Shown: positions 51,958 through 62,502, counted from the stretch's first letter. The stretch is 64,000 nucleotides of DNA from Sthenelais limicola (GCA_942159475.1 OW804096.1:138007472-138071471); one strand, 5' to 3'. Notes: generated by a model not told the origin, from the sequence alone. Made by a program: numbers and translations.

Positions 51958-52090
51958 ATAGCAAATGGCACGATGGAGGGTTCAAACTGATCGAGACCCA
52001 TCAGAAAACGGGACGAACCCCGAAGGGGTGAGTTCCCATTTTCTGATGGGTCGAGATCAGTTTGAACCCGAACAGAGGGCCATTTGCTAT
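51958..52090. repeat. 133-nt hairpin
   Basis: Outer arms ATAGCAAATGGC / GCCATTTGCTAT. Inner arms GGTTCAAACTGATCGAGACC, CATCAGAAAA / TTTTCTGATG, GGTCGAGATCAGTTTGAACC. The loop contains CGAACCCCGAAGGGGTGAG. Confidence 0.9.
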
Positions 52091-52150
52091 TTATTACACA
52101 CTCTATTTGGATGTTAAAAAGTAAATTTAACTTGTTTAGCCTATAGTTGA

Positions 52151-52303
52151 ATCCTTGTAAGGCAAGAAAACCTTCAGCAAATTAAGCCAAAAGGAAGTTT
52201 GTTGTCTGTCGCCGTATTGGTCCGTTCACTTTGGCTTCTGTTCCATCTTAGAAAGAGTATTATTTCTGAAGACCCACTTGACCTTTGAAACCTGTTGCAA
52301 ATA
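52151..52303. repeat. 153-bp direct repeat, copy 2
   Basis: Same orientation as 51019-51171. The two copies bracket 979 bp. Confidence 0.9.
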
Positions 52304-53027
52304 AAGCAAGATAGTTATATAAGAGGACAATGAAAAATGAAACTACAAACAACGCTTAATAAGATGAGACAGTTATTTTATTTAGTTAGGGTCGTCAGGA
52401 AAAACCTATGTGTAGAAGACGTTTTACCCCTTTTTGATCCATGAAAATATGTATGCAACCTATGTACAAGGAGATATGTATGAAATGTATTGAAATAAAA
52501 ATGTTATATATATATATAGTTTAGCTCGAGGAGGCTTCATTCACCGCAATTTGTAGGCCTAAGTTATGCGGTCGGGACGACGTCATCTGGCCTACGCTGC
52601 ACCAATGAAATTACGTCTTTGGCCAAACGGCACACGTGAGCGGTTTGTATCAACCAAACTGCATCCCCAAACTGCACCTTTCTAAATGCTCATGTGTGTA
52701 ATAATATATATAATTAGGCATGAACCCAAATTAGCAGTATTTCTTAATAGTCAACCACTAGTAAATTAGCTAAATATATTTTATTCTATTTCTTTAAAAG
52801 CCAATACATTTAACAATTATTCAATGGGAAAACACTATATATCCATCATGCATTTTTTTCAGGATCAGGATTGAGGATTCCCTACATGTCATTTGCAATT
52901 ATCACGTGCCTCTCTTATCTCTATTTACGGTTCTTAACTTTTTAATAAATCAATAGTTTTGATTGTGTAAATTGTTGTGCATGCATACTAAGATATAACT
53001 CAATGAGAGATGGATACAGGATGACAT
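52304..53027. other. Unassigned AT-rich DNA
   Basis: A TATATATATATA microsatellite lies at about 52508, and a GC-richer patch with GACGACGTCATC at 52577. No gene. Confidence 0.3.
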
Positions 53028-53431
53028 ATGTGATCTGTTTTAGGAAAATGAGTCACAAGTCGCGAAATTGGTGTTTTTCAAGGTGTTTTTTCACAAGATC
53101 TCTTTATTGAAATCGTTTCATTTTTGGGGTGTCTAGTCCTTGTGGGTGTATAAATACATGTACCAAAATTCAAGACTGTTTATTAATTACATCGTTATTC
53201 AGATCAGTCTATTGAGTATATTTAGCTACTTTACTGGTAATTATCCACCTAAAATTATTGGATACTTTTTTTTCAAAAATAAAAATATCTGACTAACAAG
53301 ATGAAATTACTTGTTAGATGTCCTTAATGTTTACATTCATTGGAATCGGCCTGGTCTCATCTTTTCAAATATGATGATATCTCAAAATCTAATTTTCGCG
53401 ACTTATGACTCATTTTCCTGAAACATATCAC
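53028..53431. mobile_element. MITE-B copy, flanked by TA
   Basis: TGTGATCTGTTTTAGGAAAA...AAGTCGCGAAATTGG to TTCGCGACTTATGACTCATT...CATATCAC. Closest relative is 56994-57391. Confidence 0.85.
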
Positions 53432-53432
53432 A

Positions 53433-53501
53433 TATTCACAAAACACGAGTGCTTCGCCACTCGGGAAAAACGGAAAAATAATGCACAAGTGTTTTGTGAA
53501 T
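53433..53501. repeat. 69-nt hairpin
   Basis: Perfect 13-bp arms ATTCACAAAACAC / GTGTTTTGTGAAT. The loop holds GAGTGCTTCGCCACTC, a second small hairpin. Confidence 0.75.
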
Positions 53502-53812
53502 GCGTCATCCTATATCCATCTCGAGTTGGGTTCTATTTTTATGCCAAGATATATGTGCCAAGATATATGTATTTTAGCCTTATTTAATCATTATTTATTT
53601 ACATCACAAATATGCTAGATAAAAATAGATACAAAAAAATAGATTATTATTGTTTTTAATTCAAGTTCCCCACCTGTGCTGTGATGTGTTACAGAAATAG
53701 TGTTATGCTAAATACAAAAAAATAAAGATAAATACAAAAATGATTTGTTTTTATTCTTTTAAATTCAAGATTCCCAAAATGCCACTTGTATAGATTTTTA
53801 CCATGAACCTTA

Positions 53813-54099
53813 TGGGTCAGATTCCCAGAAAATGTACAGTTGGCAGCTGTATACATTTAGTGAATTCTGCTAAATTAAACTGAAAATTAAACTGAAAAAT
53901 GTTTTCTCCCAAACTGAATAAAAAACCAGGAGGGCTGAATAATTTTGAAATATAAACTGAAAATTGGTCAATTCTAGGTTAATTCGAGTATATTCGGCAT
54001 TAGGTTGAACTGTGTCTTGAGCTTTATTTTCGTCTGAAATTTGGGTTATTTGAGAGAATTGGTGAAGTTGAGTTGTTCATTTTCTGAAAATCTGACCCA
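53813..54099. mobile_element. MITE-A copy with internal 50-bp extra segment
   Basis: TGGGTCAGATTCCCAGAAAA to CTGAAAATCTGACCCA. About 287 bp because of an insert (about 53885-53950) flanked by AAACTGAAAA repeats. Confidence 0.85.
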
Positions 54100-54345
54100 T
54101 GTCTGAGAAAACATCCGTTACTCAAGCAATGAGGGAGCGGTGGACGGAGACATCAAACCGGGGCCCGTCATCGCTCTAGCTACTTATGTGGCTGATTGCC
54201 ATTGCTCACAGCAAAAGCAATTGCTTCTCCTTCATTTGTTGGCGTTCATGATCAATTTGTTTCTTGCCTATTTGTCCCGCTGGTCATTTGGCAGCCATTT
54301 TGTGCGGCTGGACGGTATGTATCTCATGGTTAATTACACCATTAG

Positions 54346-54989
54346 TCACATGTGGCGCATGGAGGTTGATTGGTGAGGCAGAGGGGTTGGGAGGGGGTTG
54401 GGAGGGGGTTGGGAGGGGGAGGGGAGGGGGAGGGGAGAAGTTTTTGTAGTGTATGGGATATGCAGGGTGGTTAAGGGGAGTGAGTGAGATTGGTTGCTGT
54501 ACGTCCTTATCAACACATATATAAAGCTTCTATCAAGGGCGGGAGAGCTGAGAGGGAGTGAGTGAGTGAGGTTGGTTGCTTTACGCCCTTATCAACACAT
54601 ATTAAGGTTATATCAAGGGCGGGAGAGCTGAGAGGGAGTGAGTGAGTGAGATTGGTTGCTTTACGCCCTTATCAACACATATAAAGGTTCTATCAAGGGC
54701 GGAGGAGCTAAGAGGGAGGCAGTTCATGATCTTACCCAGGAAATAGAGATAGAGAAGAAGGGAGAGAGAGACAGAGAAAAAGAGACAGAAAGGCACTTTA
54801 TGGTCAAACCCAGGACCAAGGCTGGTTAAGGGGAAGTTGGTAATGTATTACAGAAAACATAAAATAGAGAAATACTTTACCACAGATTTTTGCCCTAGTA
54901 ATATTGAATTTTTTGTTCAAAGCAATTCATAGCAATAATCAAACATAGAATAAAGATATATTTTTTTGATTTCCTGAATGTTAACATCG
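54346..54989. repeat. Tandem duplication, unit 1
   Basis: TCACATGTGGCGCATGGAGG, then GGTTGGGAGG repeats, two to three copies of the GTGAGTGAG...TTTACGCCC SINE-like block, an AGAGA-rich stretch and an AT-rich end TTTTGATTTCCTGAATGTTA. Repeated at 54990-55475. Confidence 0.85.
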
Positions 54990-55475
54990 TCACATGTGGC
55001 ACATGGAGGTTGATTGGTGAGGCAGAGGAGTTGGGAGGGGGTTGGGAGGGGGTTGGGAGGGGGATGGGAGGGGGTTGGGAGGGGGAGGGGAGAAGTTTTT
55101 GTAGTGTACGGGACATGCAGGGTGGTTAAGGTGGGTGAGTGAGATTGGTTGCTTTATGCCCTTATCAACACATATAAAGGTTCTATCAAGGGCGGGAGAG
55201 CTGAGAGGGAGGCAGTTTATGATCTTACCCAGGAAATAAGAGATAGAGAAGAAGGGAGAGAGAGACAGAGAGAGACAGAGAAAAAGGCCCAGGACCAGGA
55301 CCAAGGCTGGTTAAGGGGAAGTTGGTAATGTATTACAGAAAACATAAAATAGAGAAATACTTTACCAGAGATTTTTGCCCTAGTAATATTGAATTTTTGT
55401 TTTCAAAACAATTCATAGCAATAATCAAACATAGAATAAAGAAATATTTTTTTGATTTCCTGAATATTAATTTCG
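54990..55475. repeat. Tandem duplication, unit 2
   Basis: Same order as unit 1, but only one SINE-like block and fewer bases. A minus-strand frame of 104 codons here is low complexity. Confidence 0.85.
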
Positions 55476-55567
55476 TTGGAATCTACTTGATCTCATCTTT
55501 CAAATAATGATGATATCTCAAAACCCATTTTTTGAGACTTTTTCTTCATTTACCTTTACCACATCAC
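55466..55567. mobile_element. MITE-B right-end fragment
   Basis: GTTGGAATCTACTTGATCTC, GATGATATCTCAAAACCCAT, then CATTTACC...CACATCAC. Confidence 0.65.
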
Positions 55568-55968
55568 ATATATAAGCAAGAAATCGTCTTGCCTTGATTC
55601 TACTCCCACAACACACACCCCCTCTAGTGTCCACCGCTTACATTAAAACGACCCCAATGCCATCTAGTGGCGCTTGTACCATGAAGCTTAATTCATTTCC
55701 GCTTCCGGTGGCACCTGATCCAGATTATCCGTCCAGCCCATCTCCCATTGCTCTTAATTATCGCCCATCAATATGTTCTTTGGGGATTGCCATCAACCTG
55801 ATGTAACGTGTCCTCTGATTGGACATCATTATCGGTGACGTATCTGTGGAGGTGAGAGCGTTTCACCTCTCATCACTCCGAGGGATGATGAGGCAATTTT
55901 GTAGATCACTTAAAGCTGTATTCCCCACTAAATCAACCAAAAAACTGTATTTCTTTCTTTGATTTAAG
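55568..55968. other. Unassigned unique DNA
   Basis: A GC-richer stretch with CTGATTGG (CCAAT box complement) and GGTGACGTA (CRE-like) 12-20 bases apart at about 55818-55840, followed by an inverted AGGTGAGAGCG...CACCTCTC pair. It could be a promoter remnant. No coding sequence was recognised. Confidence 0.3.
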
Positions 55969-56065
55969 ATCTACAATCTACAGTTCCACACATCTCTCAA
56001 ATTCTGCTAAATTAGTGTGAAAATTGATAAATACTAGGTATATCTGAGTATATTCTGTATAATAT
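55969..56065. mobile_element. MITE-A fragment
   Basis: CTACAATCTACAGTTCCACA, AATTCTGCTAAATTAGTGTG, ACTAGGTATATCTGAGTATA. Both ends missing. Confidence 0.7.
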
Positions 56066-56139
56066 GCAATATTATGAGTAATTGCTATAAGTAATTCCTT
56101 TTCGTCTTTTTCTGAAACATATTATTTATTTATAAACAT

Positions 56140-56683
56140 AATGTGTTTCAGGAAAATGAGTCACAATCTCATGATTGGTACTTTTTAGTCATTTATTCAC
56201 AGGATCTCATTATTGGTATGTTTTCATCGTTTGGGTACCTACTCAGTGAGGTTGTATCAATATATGTACCACATTTCAAGACTGTATTTAATATATCCTT
56301 GCATTTCTAAGGTCATCTTATAGAGTATATTTACCTACTTTAGAAGTAATTGTCCACCAAAAATATTGCAAACTTCTTTTTTGTGACACAAAAATATTAA
56401 ACATCTTTTCAAATATAATGATATCTCAAAATCCATTTTTTGCGACTTGTGACTCCAGTCTAGGCCCAAAGATGGGAGAGTCCCTTCAAACGAAGGGAAA
56501 GCCTCTCGCCTGAAACCGCAAAGTGCCATTATAACTCCATTAAGACCCCAAAATGTCATTATTTGCCCATTAAAACGCCGAGTCTTAGGTGAGGAGACCA
56601 ATTAGCGAAGTAGGCTGACATACCATTCTTATCTGATCTGAGGGTTAGGACCTAGAGTGACTCATTTCCCGGAACACATCACA
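56140..56683. mobile_element. MITE-B copy interrupted by MITE-C
   Basis: AATGTGTTTCAGGAAAATGA to GCGACTTGTGACTC | insert | ACTCATTTCCCGGAACACAT. The MITE-B frame resumes exactly after the insert. Confidence 0.85.
56456..56659. mobile_element. MITE-C copy nested in MITE-B, duplication ACTC
   Basis: CAGTCTAGGCCCAAA to TTAGGACCTAGAGTG, with ACTC on both sides. The 4-bp duplication agrees with AACA at the 16.0-kb copy. Confidence 0.85.
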
Positions 56684-56993
56684 TATTATTTCACTGATTA
56701 GTGCTATTGAACTGAGAGCCAGTGTGAAAAAAAGAAAATCTGCCGTTAATCCAGAAGCGACTGCTACTTTAATAGGGTAATTATAGTGCTAAGCTTCACT
56801 CCGAGGGGGAGCTTTAATCATTCTTGTGGACGCTGGGTGGCAGCACTGAGTGTGGGCTTAATGGGGGGCATCTGGGAGGAGGGTCAGCGCTAAGCGGTGA
56901 TGTCAATTTGTATCTCCCGGGATGGAGTGAGCCTGGGCCCGTCAAGCTGAGGCTGTCAAGCGGGTGGTTCTACACCCCAGGAGAAGAGGTAAT
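56684..56993. other. Unassigned unique DNA
   Basis: About 300 bp of balanced composition (for example GTGGACGCTGGGTGGCAGCA). No frame or family recognised. Confidence 0.3.
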
Positions 56994-57391
56994 GTGATCT
57001 GTTTTAGGAAAATGAGTCACAAGTCGCAAAATTGGTGTTTTTCAAAGTGTTTTTTTCACAAGATCTCTTTATTGAAATCTTTTCATTTTTGGGGTGTCTA
57101 GTCCTTGTGGGTGTATAAATACATGTACCAAAATTCAAGACTGTTTATTAATTACATCAGTGCGTTATTCAGATCATTCTAATGAGTATATTTAGCTACT
57201 TTACTGGTAATTATCCACCTAAAGATATTGGATACTTTTTTTTCAAAAATAAAAATATCGATGAAATTACTTGTTAGATGTCCTTAATGTTTACATTCAT
57301 TGGAATCGGCTTGGTCTCATCTTTTCAAATATGATGATATCTCAAAATCTAATTTTCGCGACTTATGACTCATTTTCCTGAAACATATCAC
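56994..57391. mobile_element. MITE-B copy, flanked by AA
   Basis: TGTGATCTGTTTTAGGAAAA to CCTGAAACATATCAC. Nearly the same sequence as 53028-53431. Directly abuts the next copy. Confidence 0.85.
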
Positions 57392-57395
57392 AAAT

Positions 57396-57810
57396 GTGAT
57401 GTGTTATAGCAAAATGTGTCATAAGTCGCAAAATTTGTATTTTTTTAAAATGAGGTATTCACACGATGCCTTTCTGGGAATGTGTTTATATCTCGTGTAC
57501 TCAACGCTGCTTGTAGCATGAATAGATTTACCAACTTTCAAGAAAGTGTAATAAATATATCCATGTATTTCTAAGGTCATCTTATAGACCATAATATTAT
57601 TGAGCTGCTTTACTAGGAAACGTCCATCCAGAAATATTGCAAACTTGTTTTTCAAAAATTAAAATATCAAACATAAGATATAGAAATACTTCTTAGATGT
57701 ACTTCATGTTTACTATCATTGGAATCGGCTTGATCTCATCTTTTCCAATATGATGATATCTCAAAATCCATTTTTTGCTACTTGTGACTCATTTTCCTAA
57801 AACACATCAC
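57396..57810. mobile_element. MITE-B copy, flanked by AA
   Basis: TGTGATGTGTTATAGCAAAA to TCATTTTCCTAAAACACATCAC. Confidence 0.85.
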
Positions 57811-57834
57811 AAATGAGATGTGTTGCAGAATAAT

Positions 57835-58140
57835 TGTGATGTGTTACAGGAAAATGAGTTACAAGTCATGAAAATGGATTCTGAGATATCTTTATATTTG
57901 AAAAGATGAGATGAAGCTTATTCTAATGATGTTAACATTAAGGACATCTTAGAAGTATTTCTATATTTTATGTTTGATACATTTATGTTGGAAAAAAAGT
58001 ATGCAAAATGTCTTGGTGTTAAAAAATACTCCATAGGATGACCTTGTAAATACAATGATATGTCTAATGCACTGTCTTGAAATTCTGTACATGCAGTCAT
58101 ATGACTTAGAGCGCTAAACTAACTAAAATGTTTAGCCTTA
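57835..58140. mobile_element. MITE-B copy, right end lost
   Basis: TGTGATGTGTTACAGGAAAA...AAGTCATGAAAATGG, in the reverse internal orientation relative to its neighbour. A 16-bp terminal scrap (GAGATGTGTTGCAG) precedes it at 57816. Confidence 0.75.
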
Positions 58141-58237
58141 TAAGCCATATAGATACATACATATCAAATTTCAAGACAGTGTATTAAATATACTCTTGCG
58201 TTTCTAAAGTAATACTCTGTAGTACATTTGATTACTT

Positions 58238-58582
58238 CAATTCAATTCGAGGATTCATTTATTATCGATCTTACATAAATAGATAGAACCTGATGAGAAT
58301 GTGATACAAGGGACACTATTGCACTGTCCAAGATGTTTGTTTTTTCGTGGCTCACAAGCCGATTACGAGTGGGTTACGAAAACAAACAAACATCGAGGAC
58401 AGTGTAATAGTGTTCCGAGTACCAAATTCGAATTTAGGTTCTATATTTGCTCACACATTGCTATGCTTACCTTATATGGCTATGTTTACTGGGGACAGGA
58501 AGTCATACCACACGCGTGGAACTGGTGCAAATTACCACACTACAAATAGCATGTGTACATACATCAACGTGGAGTAATACAG
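58238..58582 (-). mobile_element. Insert with possible LINE-type tail
   Basis: On the minus strand it ends ...TAAGATCGATAATAAATGAA, then TCCTCGAATTGAATTG, the arrangement seen at 38.0 kb. No protein recognised. Confidence 0.4.
58311..58416. repeat. 106-nt hairpin
   Basis: GGACACTATTGCACTGTCC / GGACAGTGTAATAGTGTTCC outer arms. ATGTTTGTTTTTTCGT / ACGAAAACAAACAAACAT inner arms. The loop contains GGCTCACAAGCC. Confidence 0.9.
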
Positions 58583-58772
58583 GTTATTACTTGACTATTG
58601 CAAACTTATTTGCAAACATAACTACATCAAACTCAAAATATAGAAGTACTTATAAGATGGCCCACTGTGTCCTGTCATTAGAATCTGCATGATCTCATCT
58701 TTTCAAATATATCAATATCTCAAAATCCATATTATTGCGACTTGGGACTCATTTTCCTGAAACACATGAGTG

Positions 58773-58869
58773 TACACTCTGTTTGAGACCTACCTACAGT
58801 AAACATCAAAGCAACCCAATGGTAACCCTATACGGCGAGCCGCTCCAAGTAGATCTTAAATAGAGTGTA
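58773..58869. mobile_element. MITE-D palindromic element
   Basis: TACACTCTGTTTGAGACCTA to GTAGATCTTAAATAGAGTGTA. Followed by GGCCTAGAGAGATAATGGCTG, which also follows the next copy. Confidence 0.8.
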
Positions 58870-58916
58870 GGCCTAGAGAGATAATGGCTGAATGGTACAT
58901 GTCAGTGATTCAACCT

Positions 58917-59074
58917 CACTTCGCTAATCAGTTTCCTTGCCTAGGACTAGGTGTTCTAATGGGATTATAATGGTATTTTGCGGTCTTAATGGAATTACTA
59001 TGGCACTTTGTGGTTTGAGGCGAGAGGCTTTTCCCCTCCGTTTGAAGGGACTCTCTCATATTTGGGCCTAGACT
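58917..59074. mobile_element. MITE-C copy, one end lost
   Basis: Reverse orientation, ends TTTGGGCCTAGACT. The other terminus is truncated near TCACTTCGCTAATC. Confidence 0.7.
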
Positions 59075-59091
59075 ATGAAAGGCTGTGAGCT

Positions 59092-59186
59092 TACACTCTG
59101 TTCGAGATCTACTTAGAGTAAACATCAAAGCAACCCAATGATAACCCTAAGGCGAGCCGCTCCAAGTAGATCTCCAATAGAGTGTA
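59092..59186. mobile_element. MITE-D palindromic element
   Basis: TACACTCTGTTCGAGATCTA to TAGATCTCCAATAGAGTGTA, with the same right-hand flank as 58773-58869. The pair and flank were duplicated together. Confidence 0.8.
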
Positions 59187-59397
59187 GGGCTAGAGAGATA
59201 ATGGCTGACTCCATCCTGGATATAAACAGCTGTATATATATAGCGTAGCGCTCCCTGGTGGGAAGGCGGAGAGGGAGTAATCACACTTCTCCCTCTAGCG
59301 GCGGCAGGGGACATGAGAGTGAGCAGTAATTGACAGCGACTGTTTTACCGTGGATCAATACTGCGTCAATGGTGGTATCATCACTTGGTGGGGGGAT

Positions 59398-61305
59398 GGG
59401 CAGCGGGGGGGAGGGGGAGGGGTGAAGGAATAAGATGAAGGGGAGGATGCTGGAGAAGGATAAGGACGAAAAGGACGAGAAGAGGAAGAGGAATGAGAAA
59501 ATAAGAAGTAATAGGAGAAGAAGTAAAAGGAGAAGAAGTAAAAGGAAGAAGAAGAAAGAGGAGGAGCAGAAGAAGGAGGAGGCTAAGAAGAAGTAAAAGA
59601 ATAAAAAGATGAAGTAAAAGAAAGAGGAGAAGAAGGAGGAGGAGGAGAAGAAAATGAAGAAGAAGAAGAAGAAGAAGAAGAAGAAGAGGAGGAGGAGGAG
59701 AAAAAAAAAGAAAAACATGGAGAAGAAGACTGATGATGAAGAAAACAAGAAGAAGGAGGAGTGGAGAAGAACAAAGAAAAGGAGGGGAAGAAGAGGAAAG
59801 AGGAGTAGGTGTAGGAGGAGAACAATAAGGAGGAGAATTTGTAGATGGAGGAAGATGAGGGGGAAGAGGAAGGGGAGGAGAAGGAAGGGGAGGAGGAGGA
59901 AGGGGAGGAGGAGGAAGGGGTAGGAGAAGGAAGGGGAGGAGGGGGAAAGGGGAGAAGGGGGAAAGGGGAGAAGGGGGAAAGGGGAGGAGGAGGAAGGGGA
60001 GGAGGAGGAAGGGGAGGAGGAGGAAGGGGAGGAGGAGGAAGGGGAGGAGGAGAAAGGGGAGGAGGAGGAAGGGGAGGAGGAGGAAGGGGAGGAGGAGGAA
60101 GGGGAGGAGGAGGAAGGGGAGGAGGGGGAAAGGGGAGAAGGGGAAAGGGGAGGAGGAGGAAGGGGAGGAGGAGAAAGGGGAGGAGGAGGAAGGGGATGAG
60201 GAGGAAGGGAGGAGGAGAAAGGGGAGGAGGAGGAAGGGGAGGAGGAGGAAGGGGAGGAGGAGGAAGGGGAGGAGGAGGAAGGGGAGGAGGGGGAAAGGGG
60301 AGGAGGAGAAAGGGGAGGAGAAGGAAGGGGAGAAGGGGGAAAGGGGAGGAGGAGGAAGGGGAGGAGGAGAAAGGGGAGGAGGAGGAAGGGGAGGAGGAGG
60401 AAGGGGAGGAGGAGAAAGGGGAGGAGGAGGAAGGGGAGGAGGAGGAGGAGGAGAAAGGGGAGGAGGAGGAAGGGGTGGAGGAGGAAGGGGAGGAGGAGGA
60501 AGGGGAGGAGGAGGAAGGGAGGAGGAGAAAGGGGAGGAGGAGGAAGGGGAGGAGGAGGAAGGGGAGGAGGAGGAAAGGGGGAGGAAGAGGAAGGTGGATG
60601 ACAAGGAATGGGGAGGAGGAGGAAGGGGAGGAGGAGGAGGAGGAGAAAGGGGAGGAGGAGGAAGGGGTGGAGGAGGAAGGGGAGGAGGAGGGAGGGGAGG
60701 AGGAGGAAGGGGAGGAGGAGGAAGGGGAGGAGGAGGAGGAGAAAGGGGAGGAGGAGGAAGGGGTGGAGGAGGAAGGGGAGGAGGAGGAAGGGGAGGAGGA
60801 GGAAGGGGTAGGAGAAGGAAGGGGAGGAGGGGGAAAGGGGAGAAGGGGAAAGGGGAGGAGGAGGAAGGGGAGGAGGAGAAAGGGGAGGAGGAGGAAGGGG
60901 AGGAGGAGGAAGGGGTGGAGGAGAAAGGGGAGGAGGAGGAAGGGGAGGAGGAGGAAGGGGAGGTGGAGGAAGGGGAGGAGGAGGAGGAGGAGGAGGAAGG
61001 GGTAGGAGAAGAACGGGGAGGAGGGGGAAAGGGGAGAAGGGGGACGGGGAGGAGGAGGAAGGGGAGGAGGAGGAAGGGGAGGAGGAGAAAGGGGAGGAGG
61101 AGAAAGGGGAGGAGGAGGAAGGGGAGGAGGAGGAAGGGGAGGTGGAGGAAGGGGAGGAGGAGAAAGGGGAGGAGGAGGAAGGGGAGGAGGAGGAAGGGGG
61201 AGGAGAAGGAATGGGGAGGAGGAGGAGGGGTGAGGAGGAATGAGGATGAGAAGGAAGGGGGAGGAGGAAAATGAGGGGGAGGAGAAAGGAGGGACGATCA
61301 AGGAA
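59398..61305. repeat. 1.9-kb homopurine minisatellite
   Basis: The plus strand is nearly pure A+G from about 59400. The core unit is 15 bp (AGGAAGGGGAGGAGG), with AGAAAGGGG and GGGGGAAAGGG variants and a longer repeat at 60440-60640 and 60610-60800. As 15 is a multiple of 3, frames of hundreds of codons exist on both strands. They are poly-Pro/Ser/Leu on minus and Glu/Gly/Arg/Lys on plus. I treat none as a gene. Confidence 0.95.
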
Positions 61306-61807
61306 GAGCAGAAAATGTAGGATATGGAGAAGACTCAGTAAGAGTAGATGAGGAAGCAGACAGAAGGAAGCTGGAGGTTGAGGGAGGGAGGGACATAATC
61401 ACGGCACGTCACTTATCATCATTTAGACAGTCCGGTGCGCCATCTGTTGTCCTAAGGCATTACTACTGACAGCGCCAGATGGAGACGAGAAGAGCAGGAC
61501 AAATGGGCAATATGACGAGTAAGAAGAATGGAAGCAAGAGAAGAATAAAGAGGTTGTACAATAAATTGACTATTAGTTAACTTTTTGTCATTTTAAGAAA
61601 CCCTGCCTTGACTATAATGATTTTGAAAAATGTGTCGGTGACGGTTTTAAATTAATTTTTTTAACTATTTCATATAGCACATTTCTGTATTTCTTTCAAG
61701 TTATTTCTAGTATAATAGATTTGTAGAGAATCAGCGATTACTGAAAATAATGTACGTGATGGAGAAGAGGAGTAGTATATTGGTTGTATGTTATATTTCT
61801 ACCATAT
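61306..61807. other. Unassigned DNA with one copy of a 90-bp repeat
   Basis: 61396-61485 (TCATCATTTAGACAGTCC, GCGCCATCTGTTGTCCTAAG, GCATTACTA) recurs in the same orientation at about 62654-62735. The rest is unassigned. Confidence 0.6.
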
Positions 61808-62210
61808 GTGATGTGTTTCAGGAAAATGAGTCATAAGTCGCAAAAAATAGATTTTGAGATACCATTATATTTGAAACAATGAGATCAAGCCGATTCCAAT
61901 GATAGTAAACAGTCTAATAATCTAATAAGTATTTCTAAATTTTAAGTTTGATATTTTCATTTTTGAAAAACAAAGTTTCCAATATATGTGGGGGTCAATA
62001 AACAGTAACTAAATGTAGTCCATATAAGGACTTTTAAAACGAAAAGATATGTTACATAGATTGTCCTGATATTTGATACATAGATTGATATACCTATGAG
62101 GAATAAACTCCCTAAAAATTAGAACATTGCAATAATGTGATCTTGTGAAAAAACCATTTTGAAAAATATCAATTGTGCGACTTATGACTCATTTTCCTGA
62201 AACACATCAC
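61808..62210. mobile_element. MITE-B, most intact copy, flanked by TA
   Basis: TGTGATGTGTTTCAGGAAAA...GTCATAAGTCGCAAAA to TGCGACTTATGACTCATTTT...CACATCAC. About 38-bp inverted ends, 403 bp, no coding frame. Confidence 0.9.
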
Positions 62211-62289
62211 ATATATCCTTTGTACTTGTTCTACACACTATTATATGTGGTTGGCAGGATGGGACAGGTCGCTTTTATATTTCATTATT

Positions 62290-62502
62290 TCAATTCAACT
62301 TCGCCAATCTTCTCAAATAACCCAAATTTCAGATGAAAATAAAGTTCAAATTCAGTTCAACCTAACCAAACACATTGCTAGAATCAATGCAATGCAAAAT
62401 ATACTCAAATTTACCTAGTATTGACCAAATTGCAGCCTAATTTTGCAGAATGTACTCAATGTGTACAGCTGCCAATTGTACATTCTCTGAAAATCTGACC
62501 CA
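62290..62502. mobile_element. MITE-A copy, left end lost
   Basis: Enters at CAATTCAACTTCGCCAATCT and ends CTGAAAATCTGACCCA. Confidence 0.8.

Larger units (their letters stand above)
58141..58768. mobile_element. MITE-B copy split by a 0.34-kb insert
   Basis: Left part 58141-58237 (CAAATTTCAAGACAGTGTAT), right part 58583-58768 (CAAACTCAAAATATAGAAGT to CTGAAACACATGAG). The insert begins with CAATTCAATTCGAGG and contains the 58.3-kb hairpin. ATTACTT appears on both sides, a possible 7-bp duplication. Confidence 0.65.

Noticed and set aside
59381..61301. Reading frames of 407 and 572 codons (minus) and 386 codons (plus)
   Set aside because: They are produced by a 15-bp homopurine repeat, are open on both strands and several frames, and encode only low-complexity residues.
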